Source: Planctomycetota bacterium (GTDB taxonomy: Bacteria; Planctomycetota; Phycisphaerae; Phycisphaerales; SM1A02). Taken from it: 64,000 bases of DNA. The DNA lies in assembly GCA_022566535.1 (NCBI GenBank), contig JADFIR010000011.1, forward strand, positions 1 to 64,000, in the 5' to 3' direction. Shown here piece by piece: positions 52,063-60,105 of the stretch (the stretch's first letter is position 1; the number at the start of each line of letters is the position of its first letter). The translations under genes and the position numbers were made by a program. A model generated the notes under the pieces. It saw only the letters and a program-made list of their open reading frames with translations. It had not been told where the DNA came from and did no database searches.

Positions 52063-54903
52063 ATGCGTCATGCGCGTTGCGCTGCTGTTGCGGTAGTCCT
52101 TGCATCGACCGCGGCAATCTCAGCGTCGGCTGCGGATCAGCCGGATGAGATGGTGCTGCGCGTTGTCGCCGCGGAATCGGGCGCTCCCATCGCCGGCGCC
52201 GCGCTCGCGATCGAGCACGATTTCGGCGAGGGAAGGGCGGCGGCCGATCAGAATGGGCTGTTTCGGATCGACATCCCCAAAACGGGCGTGACCTACCTGC
52301 AGATCGTCTGCGAGGCGCCGAATCGCGTGACGATGCGGCAGCATTGGCGCTGGCAGAATGGCGGACTCGCGCTTCCAGCGGAGTTGGCTTTCCCGATGCC
52401 GCAGGGCGTGACGGCGGGCGGGCTCGTCGTGAACGAACAGGGGGCCCCGGTTGGCAATGTCCTGATCGTGATCAGCGCATCCGGGCGCGGTGGGTCTCCC
52501 CGGCCCTGGGTGCGGCGGCATGAACTCGCGACCGACGCCCACGGCCGATGGACATGCGCCATTCTGCCGGCAGATATGCGGCGCCTGGTGATCGAGCTTC
52601 GGCATCCGGATTACGTGCCAACGTGGCATACCGCAACAGCGCGATCGGATCCTTCGCTCGAGGCGTTCCGCAACGAACATGCGGTACTGACGCTTGAGGA
52701 CGGCGTCACCGTGTGGGGCCGTGTCATCACAGAGGATGGCGAGCCGGTGGATGGCGCCACGATTGAGGCCGGTCGATTCAGCGACGGATACACGCAGCCT
52801 ATCGCGACAAGCCGTAAAGACGGCAGGTACCGCTTCACGGTTGAGCGCGATGATCTGGCGGTGATGGTGCGTGCCGAACATCTCTCGCCAGTAATCCTCC
52901 GCGTACCGAAGCAGAAGATCGAGAGCCCGATCGAGGTGAGGCTCAAGCCGGGCGGGGTCATCCGCGGACGGGTGATGGACCTAAGGGGCGAAGCGATCGC
53001 CGGCGCCGACGTACGCGTTGCCGTGTGGGCGGGGAGCTCACAAGACTGGCGGTTCCGTACGGATGAGGACGGAACCTTTATCTGGGACAGCGCGCCGCTC
53101 GAAGGCGACATCGAGATGCGCGTTGAGAAGGGTGGCTACATCACCAAGCGCCGCGTTCCGATGAAGCCGGGGAATGAGTTCCAGGTGACGCTGCCGGATG
53201 CGCTGGTCGTTCACGGACGCGTCATGGATGCGGAGATGATGGAGCCGTTGCCGCGATTCAAAGTGACGCCCGCCTACGAGCAGCATCCCGAGCTTCCACT
53301 CTTCTATGCGACGGATGCGGCAGTGGAGGGAATCGATGGGGAATTCGTCATCGGCATCAGCGAGGAGCACACGGGGGTCTTTCTGGTCATCGACGCGGAG
53401 GGACACCTGCCCGCGAAGTCGCGGCGGTTCGAGGTCGGTGAGGGCGAACGCAGGTGGGATACCGCGCTCGAGCGGGGCGAGGGACCGAGCGCGATCGTCA
53501 GGGGCCCGAATGGCGGGGTCGTGGCAGGTGCCGAAGTGCACAGGACGACGCACCAGTCCTGTGAGGTCTTTGATGGCAGGTCGTTCCTCGGCAATACCAC
53601 TGTCTCGACTACGACGGACGAGTTCGGCCGCTTCGGCTTCCCGCCATCGCTTGATCAATACGCAGTCATCGTTCTGACGGACGACGGATACGCCATTGCG
53701 ACCGACGAAGACTTGCGCGAGCAGCAGGTCATCCACCTCCAGCCGTGGAGTAGGATCGAGGGCAGATATTTGGTTGCGCTGGAGCCGGGGGCTGAGCAGA
53801 CAATCGAGATGATGAGTTTCAACAACGGGTATGACCTCAGACCCGACTTCGTCTTTCGATCGACCGTAACAACGGATCGCGATGGACGGTTCATGTTTGA
53901 CCGGGCACCAGCGGGACTCGTGGAAGTGAAGCGGATGCTCGCAAGGCGGCGCACCTTTGGCGGCATCGTGCAGCGAGAGATGCTCGAGCTCGAGCCGGGC
54001 AGGACGGAAAAGGTCCAACTTGGCGGCCGGGGCCGGTCGGTGGCCGGCCGGATCGTGCCAGCGGCGGGTCTCGATACCACGCGGACGTGGACGTACGCCG
54101 GATATGCGAGCCTGCGGACGCCGGATATCGACTGGGCCTATCCCGCCGACTACGCATCGTGGAGCGACGAGAAGCAGCGGGAGTGGTGGCTCTCGTGGCG
54201 GAAGACGGATGAATGCGCTGCCATTCTCGAGCGCCGGTTCCGCGAGAACCGCGCGTACCACTTCGAGATCTCGCCGGATGGCGCGTTCCGCATCGAGGAC
54301 GTGCTGCCCGGCTTCTATCACTTAGTTGTGCGCGTCGAGGATCCGGACAGCCTTCTGACCGGCATATTCGGCGATCCCCTGGGTGTGATCGAGAAAGACG
54401 TGAGCATTCCCGAGCCGGATGCCTCTGCGCCAATGCAGGTGTTTGATCTCGGTTCGCTTGAACTCGAGCTTTCGACGAAAGTACCGATCGGAGAAGTGGC
54501 TCCCGAGTTCGAGTTCGCGACAGTCGACGGCGAGATGATGGGGCTCTCGGACTTCCGCGGCAGGTACGTCCTTCTCGACTTCTGGGCAACCTGGTGCGCC
54601 CCCTGCGTCACAGAGTTGCCGGAAGTGAAGAAGGTCTACGATCTCTATCGCGAGAAGGGTCTCGAAGTGATCGGCCTCAGCCTTGACTTCGGGCCCGAAG
54701 CACCGAAAGCACTCTTTGATCGCGGAGGCTACGGATGGGTCCAGGGTTTCCTCGGGAAAAATGAGTCGGTGGTCACCAGGAAGTTCGGCGTCGTCGGCAT
54801 TCCAGCCATCATTCTGCTCGATCCGGAAGGGCGCGTCATTGCACGCGACCTTCGCGGCAGTGCCATCGGTGAGGCCGTAGCGCACGCTCTGGGCGACAAC
54901 TGA
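52063..54903 (+). CDS. Exported multi-domain protein with carboxypeptidase-regulatory-like repeats and C-terminal thioredoxin
   Basis: The 946-residue product has a signal peptide (CAAVAVVLASTAAISASA). A series of about seven beta-sandwich modules of the carboxypeptidase regulatory type follows (for example GVTVWGRVITEDGEPVDGAT and GVIRGRVMDLRGEAIAGADV). The last 140 residues form a TlpA/AhpC-like thioredoxin domain with FWATWCAPC near 840-848 and the cis-proline segment VVGIPAIIL. It likely works in the periplasm or on the surface as a thiol oxidoreductase. GGAGG precedes ATG 52063. The gene is followed 290 bases later by a sigma factor operon; 54904-55194 holds no gene. Confidence 0.87.
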   Translation: MRHARCAAVAVVLASTAAISASAADQPDEMVLRVVAAESGAPIAGAALAIEHDFGEGRAAADQNGLFRIDIPKTGVTYLQIVCEAPNRVTMRQHWRWQNGGLALPAELAFPMPQGVTAGGLVVNEQGAPVGNVLIVISASGRGGSPRPWVRRHELATDAHGRWTCAILPADMRRLVIELRHPDYVPTWHTATARSDPSLEAFRNEHAVLTLEDGVTVWGRVITEDGEPVDGATIEAGRFSDGYTQPIATSRKDGRYRFTVERDDLAVMVRAEHLSPVILRVPKQKIESPIEVRLKPGGVIRGRVMDLRGEAIAGADVRVAVWAGSSQDWRFRTDEDGTFIWDSAPLEGDIEMRVEKGGYITKRRVPMKPGNEFQVTLPDALVVHGRVMDAEMMEPLPRFKVTPAYEQHPELPLFYATDAAVEGIDGEFVIGISEEHTGVFLVIDAEGHLPAKSRRFEVGEGERRWDTALERGEGPSAIVRGPNGGVVAGAEVHRTTHQSCEVFDGRSFLGNTTVSTTTDEFGRFGFPPSLDQYAVIVLTDDGYAIATDEDLREQQVIHLQPWSRIEGRYLVALEPGAEQTIEMMSFNNGYDLRPDFVFRSTVTTDRDGRFMFDRAPAGLVEVKRMLARRRTFGGIVQREMLELEPGRTEKVQLGGRGRSVAGRIVPAAGLDTTRTWTYAGYASLRTPDIDWAYPADYASWSDEKQREWWLSWRKTDECAAILERRFRENRAYHFEISPDGAFRIEDVLPGFYHLVVRVEDPDSLLTGIFGDPLGVIEKDVSIPEPDASAPMQVFDLGSLELELSTKVPIGEVAPEFEFATVDGEMMGLSDFRGRYVLLDFWATWCAPCVTELPEVKKVYDLYREKGLEVIGLSLDFGPEAPKALFDRGGYGWVQGFLGKNESVVTRKFGVVGIPAIILLDPEGRVIARDLRGSAIGEAVAHALGDN

Positions 54904-55194
54904 CGCCGCTCCTTGATGACCGGGCCGACCCCGGGCTGCTGCTCATCGTGCTGGCTATCGAGCAGGCCCATTCAACTGTGCAGGATGACGCCGGCTCATT
55001 CCGCTCCTGCAGGCTCCGCCGGTGATGCTGCGCCGAGATTTGGAATCATACACCCGCAATACGCGAGCAGGGGCCCGAAAAGGACGGGCCAAGCGCCGCT
55101 CTTCCAAAGAATTGGCGAGAATCGCGTGGGGTGACGCTGTCTCGCGCAATTATTGGGGTGGCGACCCGCCATCTACGGCGGCGAGGGCCTCCCG

Positions 55195-55782
55195 ATGACC
55201 TGGCCGATGGCATTGACCGAACCACTCCCGGAAGCCGAACCGTTGGTGGACTCCGCGGCCAAGGCGGAAGCCATCGACGCCCTCTTCGATCGTCATTGCC
55301 GGTCGCTCTATCGCTACGTCGTCGTGCGGATGGGCGGCGACGCGCAGCTTGCCGACGACGTCATGCAGCAGGTCTGGGTGGCCGCCCTGCGCACCGGGTG
55401 GTCGGTTCCCGCCGATGAGATCGAGTTCTGGCTGCGGGGGGTGGCTAGAAACATTCTCGCGGCGCATCGCCGCCGCCTGGCCAATCGGCCGAAGCAGCTC
55501 CCCCTCGCGGACCGCGCGCTGGCGAGTGAGCTGGCCGAAGCGCTTGAGTCGAGCCCGCTGCCGCCTGAGCTGGTAGACAAAAAGGAAACTAAGGATCAGC
55601 TGCTGCTCGCGCTCACGCAGCTTCCATCCAACGCTCAGGAGCTGATCGCGGGCCGCTACTTCCGGGGTTGGACCGTCGAGCGGCTCGCCGACACGCTCGG
55701 GCTGAGCGTCCGTGCCGCTGAGGGACGCCTCTATCGGGCCCGACAGGCCCTCAAGCAAGCGCTGGCCCACCTCGAAGAATAG
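55195..55782 (+). CDS. ECF-type RNA polymerase sigma factor
   Basis: The 195-residue protein has region 2 at about 25-95 (LFDRHCRSLYRYVVVRMGGD, with DVMQQVWVAAL) and region 4 at about 130-190 (LPSNAQELIAGRYFRGWTVE, RLADTLGLSVRAAEGRLYRA). It directs RNA polymerase to an extracytoplasmic-type regulon. ATG 55195 follows a GAGGG; a TTG at 55153 is also in frame. The next gene, ten bases on, encodes a membrane protein that fits an anti-sigma factor. Confidence 0.9.
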   Translation: MTWPMALTEPLPEAEPLVDSAAKAEAIDALFDRHCRSLYRYVVVRMGGDAQLADDVMQQVWVAALRTGWSVPADEIEFWLRGVARNILAAHRRRLANRPKQLPLADRALASELAEALESSPLPPELVDKKETKDQLLLALTQLPSNAQELIAGRYFRGWTVERLADTLGLSVRAAEGRLYRARQALKQALAHLEE

Positions 55783-55792
55783 GAGACGAATC

Positions 55793-57169
55793 ATGTCCAC
55801 GAAGAACCACGATGCCGATGCCATCCTCGATCAGAACCTACACCATCTCGGCCAGTCGATCGAGCTTCCCGCGGACGCGACGCCCGAGCAGCAGGCACGC
55901 TGGAAGCAGATGCCAGAAGCCGTCGGCACGGAAACGACGCCCCACGATGCGCTTCGTTTCTGGCAGGCCATGCGGCGCTTTGCCCCCATTGCCGCCGTGG
56001 TTGCTCTCGCCGCGCCGCTCGTCGTGTTCCTGATTATCGCCGTCAAGGGAGCCACGCCGGCCACGGCGGCGACCGTCTTCGACGGGTTGCGAAACGCGCT
56101 GGGGGATTCGATCTGGATCAAGCTCGAAAGAGTCGACCTTGGACCCGTCCAGGTTCGCGGCCAGATCTACCTCGATTTCGGTCCCGATCCCAAGAGCTCG
56201 ATGGACGATCTTCTGTATTCGGAGCTCCACGTGAGGCTCCTGGCCGACAATCCGCGGTGGGAAGATATCGACGCGGTGGCGGTCACGATCCAGACGCCGG
56301 ATGACGCGTGGACGTACACGCGAGGCAACGGGATCGGGGGACCGGGTACGGAGCGGCCCGATGGCCGATTGGTGCCCTGGACGCCCGAATCGTTTGTCCG
56401 GAAGCGTTCGTGGTCCGACATTCTGAGCCAGCCGCTAGGTCGGTTCGGCGGGATTCCCATTCGCATGAGCCTGGGTGACGGGGAGGACCAGGTGACGTAC
56501 GTGCTCCCGGGCGCCCAGCGGGCGTACATCTCGTCGCTCATGGAGTGGTTGCTGGCCTTCTCCGGCGAGGCAACAGCCCGACAGATCATTGACGACCTCG
56601 AGGCGCTGGCGCAGGACGTCAGCATCGATACCACTCAGGATGACCAATGGATCCTCTCGGCCCGCGGTTACTTCGGCCCCCCTGCGCCGAAGGTCATCCC
56701 GACGATCACCTTCGACTTCGTAGCGCGTTTCGTCCCGGAGACGGGACGGGTTCGCAGCACCGAAACCCGTAACGCCTCGGCGGACGGAAAGGAGACCCGC
56801 GGCGCCCAGCTCGACGCCGAGAGCGAGATGGTCCGGATCCTCCAGGGCATGAAGACGATCGACGAGCTCGTTGCGTATCTCACACCCCTCTCGGAGTCGA
56901 CCGAGTTCGATCGGTCAGATCCGACACAGGGCATCCTCAGGTCGATGAGCGTCACGATCCCGCACAAGCTGGTCGAGGCGGCGCTGATCCACCCGCCGAG
57001 CGAGGTCGAGTTGCTGATTCACTACGATCCGGAGGCGCGGCTCGTCCGCCGGGCAGAGTTTGTCGGCGTGGGATCGAGCGACGGGACCATCCGGATCGAG
57101 CTGGGCTCGGAAGGCTTCGATCCGGCCCTGCTTGATCCTGCCTGGTGGACGCAAGGGGCGAGGCCCTGA
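55793..57169 (+). CDS. Membrane protein, probable anti-sigma factor or sigma-linked sensor
   Basis: The 458-residue protein has about 65 cytoplasmic residues, one membrane helix (FAPIAAVVALAAPLVVFLII) and a large extracytoplasmic part. There is no CHCC zinc motif. The gene starts ten bases after the sigma factor stop with AGGAG in between, so the pair is an operon; planctomycetes often encode single-helix regulators in this place. The role is inferred from order and topology only. Its stop is followed by one base and then a MITE. Confidence 0.65.
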   Translation: MSTKNHDADAILDQNLHHLGQSIELPADATPEQQARWKQMPEAVGTETTPHDALRFWQAMRRFAPIAAVVALAAPLVVFLIIAVKGATPATAATVFDGLRNALGDSIWIKLERVDLGPVQVRGQIYLDFGPDPKSSMDDLLYSELHVRLLADNPRWEDIDAVAVTIQTPDDAWTYTRGNGIGGPGTERPDGRLVPWTPESFVRKRSWSDILSQPLGRFGGIPIRMSLGDGEDQVTYVLPGAQRAYISSLMEWLLAFSGEATARQIIDDLEALAQDVSIDTTQDDQWILSARGYFGPPAPKVIPTITFDFVARFVPETGRVRSTETRNASADGKETRGAQLDAESEMVRILQGMKTIDELVAYLTPLSESTEFDRSDPTQGILRSMSVTIPHKLVEAALIHPPSEVELLIHYDPEARLVRRAEFVGVGSSDGTIRIELGSEGFDPALLDPAWWTQGARP

Positions 57170-57170
57170 G

Positions 57171-57379
57171 TGTCCCTCCCGAAAACTCCATCCGAGCGAC
57201 CCATCGTGGTTCGTGCCGCACATTACATTCATCCTGCTCGTCGGCATCGACTGGCAGTGTCCCCTGCACAGGTGTCGCCTGCGCATGGGACGTCGCCAAT
57301 GTATGCCAACGAGTAGAATCCGGGTGCTGTGGCACCGGAAGCGCGATAGGCCACTTGGATTGAGTTTTCGGGACGGACA
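57171..57379. mobile_element. MITE, family B
   Basis: A 209-bp element with inverted ends TGTCCCTCCCGAAAACTC and, on the other strand, TGTCCGTCCCGAAAACTC; similarity continues about five bases further in. There is no ORF of note. It begins two bases after the anti-sigma gene stop. Solo ends of the same family lie at 2683, 12929 and 42580. Confidence 0.72.
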
Positions 57380-57385
57380 GGGATC

Positions 57386-57453
57386 GGTGGATTGTTGAGC
57401 TACTACTACCGACGAGCCATTTGACGGTTTCGGCGGAGTTTTGGACCCATACA
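57386..57453 (+). pseudogene. Transposase C-terminal scrap and IS end
   Basis: The bases read GGLLSYYYRRAI-stop, the standard C-terminus of rve transposases, then TTGGACCCATACACC as the family A end. MITE B adjoins it on the left. 57454-57621 holds nothing recognisable. Confidence 0.6.
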
Positions 57454-57621
57454 CCCTCGGTGGCAACCCCTGCGGCACATGCTTCCCGTAACGCCAATGT
57501 GCCATGCTCCTCGGCGCGAAACGGGTACTTCTGAAGGATGCTGGCGTTCCGTCCTATAGACCGTTCGCCAGGTGCAGACGCTCTAAACCAGCGTGACATG
57601 CCCTCACTCAAACAATCCGGG

Positions 57622-59556
57622 CTAGAGCTTCTTAATCACCAGCGCCGTCAGGTCGTCGCCCTGGCTGGTGCCCGCCGCGTGGGCCAGGACGGCTTCGTGC
57701 AGCCGGGTGATCAGCTCTGACGGCGACAGATGATGGTTGTTCTGCAGGAACTCCTCGAGGCGTTTCGTGCCGAACTGCTCGCCGACGGCGTTGGCCCATT
57801 CGAAGAACCCGTCGGTCGTCAGCACCATTACGTCGCCGCAGCCGAACTCGACCTGTCGGGCCGCATCGAAGCTCAGGCCCCCGGTAATCCCCAGGGGCAG
57901 GTTGTCGGCATCCCAGTTGTGCACCGCGTCGGTCTTCGCCTCGTAGAACAGCAGCGGTGCCTGGCCGGCGGACACGAGTTCCATGCGGGACGCGCCCGGC
58001 TCGATGATGCCGACCACGGCCGTCACGAAACGCCCTTCGGAAATGTCCGAGTGCAGCAGGTCGTTGACGCGCGTCAACGCCTTCGACAGATCAACCTCTC
58101 CGGTCGAGGTCGAAGCCCGCATGTACGCCCGGCACACGGCGGCGATCAGCGCCGGGCCGATGCCGTGGCCCGTCACGTCGGCGAGCGTCACGATCGTCCG
58201 CCCGTCGGGAAGCTCCAGCCAGTCGAAGTAGTCACCGCCGGTCTTGTCGGCGGCCTGGTTCCATCCGGCGATCTCGAAGCCGGGGGCGTGCGGCTCCTCC
58301 GTGGGTAGCAGGCCGCGCTGGATCTTGCGGGCGAGATCCAGGTCGCGCTCGATCTTCTCGCGCTGGGCCTGCTCGTCGGCGAGCCGATCGACGTGCGACC
58401 GCAGGTCCGACGTCATCTTGTTGAAGCTGCTCGCCAGCGACCCGATCTCGTCAGCGCCGCCGATCCCCTCGACCCGGGCATCGAGGTCCCCGCCGGCAAT
58501 CTGGAGCACCTTCGAGCGCAGCTTCACGATGGGCCGTGTGATGCGGCCTGACACGTACCAGATGCAGCCGACGATCAACAGCAGCGTCACGGCAAGGGCG
58601 AGTGCCGCCAGCGTCATCCGCCGGTGGACGCCGGCCAGCGCCTCTCGCTGCGGCACCAGCGCTGCGAACGCCCAGCCGGTCGATTTGATCGGCGCGTAGA
58701 ACGCCCACTGCGTCTCGGTCCACCCGTCGAAGTCCTGCGGCGCCTCGTCCCAGCCGGCTAGGGCCACGACGCCCGACTCGCCCGAGACGATGCTCCGTGC
58801 CGCCTCGGCGATGTCCGGCCGATTGACCTCCTCGGCGACCTCGAAGATGGTCTTGTTCATGATCACGGACTCGATGCGGCTGTAGACGTACTGGCCGGCC
58901 GAGGTCAGGATCACGAAGTCGACGCCGGCCACGATCTGGCTCCCGATCGACTCCTGCAGCGTGGGCAGCATGATGTCGACGGTGGTCACGCCGCGGATCG
59001 CGCCGTCGCGGAAGAACGGCGCCGAGTACGTCACCATCAGGACGTTGCCCGCCCCTTTATCGAAGTAGGGGTCCGTCCACATGCCACGGCCGAGTCGCTT
59101 GGGCGCCTGGTACCACTGCCACTGCGGGTCGCCGTACCAGTCGTAGACCTCGCGGTTGATGTCCATCTGCTCCGGCCCGTCGGCGCCGCGATAGACGTAG
59201 GGGCAAAACAGCGCGTCGCTCGCCTTGTACGTGCCGGGCTCGAACGCCATGGCGGCACCGTACACGGCCGGATTGGCCAGCACGTTGGCCCGAAGCTGCT
59301 GATAGATCTTCGGCTCGGCGAGGTCCGGCTCGGTCTCCATGAAGCGCGCCGTGGTGTCGGCGATCGCCGCCGCCTCCCTGAACGCCCCGTCGAATCGGGC
59401 GGCGTAGTTGTCGGCCAGGCGCGCCACCTCCTGCTCGACCTCCGCGCGGCTCTCACTGCGCAGAATCGCCATCGCAACGCCCAGCACCACCACGTAGATC
59501 ACCAGTGTGGGCAGGGCGATAAGTGTGATCATCCTGGTTCTGACAGATCTGAACAA
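57622..59556 (-). CDS. dCache-HAMP-PP2C serine phosphatase (RsbU/SpoIIE type)
   Basis: The 644-residue protein is a membrane sensor phosphatase. The first helix (LIALPTLVIYVVVLGVAMAI), an extracellular dCache domain (about 35-300, with VYDWYGDPQWQWYQAPKRLG), a second helix (LAALALAVTLLLIVGCIWYV), HAMP (about 340-390) and a coiled coil lead to a PP2C-like domain with GGDYFDW, DVTGHGIGPAL, LTTDGFFEW and GDDLTALV metal-binding motifs. Such proteins dephosphorylate anti-sigma antagonists in partner-switching pathways. The start is TTG 59556 with GGAGG five bases upstream. Confidence 0.9.
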   Translation of the reverse strand: MFRSVRTRMITLIALPTLVIYVVVLGVAMAILRSESRAEVEQEVARLADNYAARFDGAFREAAAIADTTARFMETEPDLAEPKIYQQLRANVLANPAVYGAAMAFEPGTYKASDALFCPYVYRGADGPEQMDINREVYDWYGDPQWQWYQAPKRLGRGMWTDPYFDKGAGNVLMVTYSAPFFRDGAIRGVTTVDIMLPTLQESIGSQIVAGVDFVILTSAGQYVYSRIESVIMNKTIFEVAEEVNRPDIAEAARSIVSGESGVVALAGWDEAPQDFDGWTETQWAFYAPIKSTGWAFAALVPQREALAGVHRRMTLAALALAVTLLLIVGCIWYVSGRITRPIVKLRSKVLQIAGGDLDARVEGIGGADEIGSLASSFNKMTSDLRSHVDRLADEQAQREKIERDLDLARKIQRGLLPTEEPHAPGFEIAGWNQAADKTGGDYFDWLELPDGRTIVTLADVTGHGIGPALIAAVCRAYMRASTSTGEVDLSKALTRVNDLLHSDISEGRFVTAVVGIIEPGASRMELVSAGQAPLLFYEAKTDAVHNWDADNLPLGITGGLSFDAARQVEFGCGDVMVLTTDGFFEWANAVGEQFGTKRLEEFLQNNHHLSPSELITRLHEAVLAHAAGTSQGDDLTALVIKKL

Positions 59557-59808
59557 TGCAGCCTCCTAGCCAGCCAGATATCCGCCAGACACGGCGAAAT
59601 CCCCATGGACAGCCCTCGAGCGAGTCAGGAGCAGCTTCCAGCGCTGGCCCTCGCTCTTGGCCCAGGAGCCTCCACACCGGAGCTGGCGTTCGGAACAGTT
59701 ACTATCCTCTTGTCGCCGCCGGCGGTTATTGAGATTCTCGACCGGGCACAAGGAAGTATAAGGCCCGCGGAGCGCTCGACGGATGGATCAGCGACAACAG
59801 GCGTGAGC

Positions 59809-60105
59809 ATGGAAGTCGAAGACTACAAGAATTTACTGAAGCATGTACTCGGTACAGCTCCAATCGGTATCTGCCTCTTGGATGAAGATCTCCGCTACCT
59901 GCACATCAACGAATGGCACGCGCCGACAATCACTAATCGAGGGATCCGCCTTGCGGCACGCGAACACAAGCTCGTTTTGGCATCCACCTCCTCGACGGAA
60001 GGATCGGGACTCTTGGAATCGATCCTACCCGCCTCCGAGCATACACACGGTATGGTAGTGGACGTGCATGTTTCAGGTGCCAGTTTGAATCGAGTCAGGA
60101 GATGA
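59809..60105 (+). pseudogene. Truncated PAS-domain ORF overlapping the kinase gene
   Basis: From ATG 59809 the product begins MEVEDYKNLLKHVLGTAPIG, then ICLLDEDLRYLHINEWHA, the opening of a PAS domain, and loses similarity after about 40 residues. It ends at 60105 overlapping the kinase start (ATGA). It may be a deletion remnant of an older sensor that still provides translational coupling. Confidence 0.5.
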
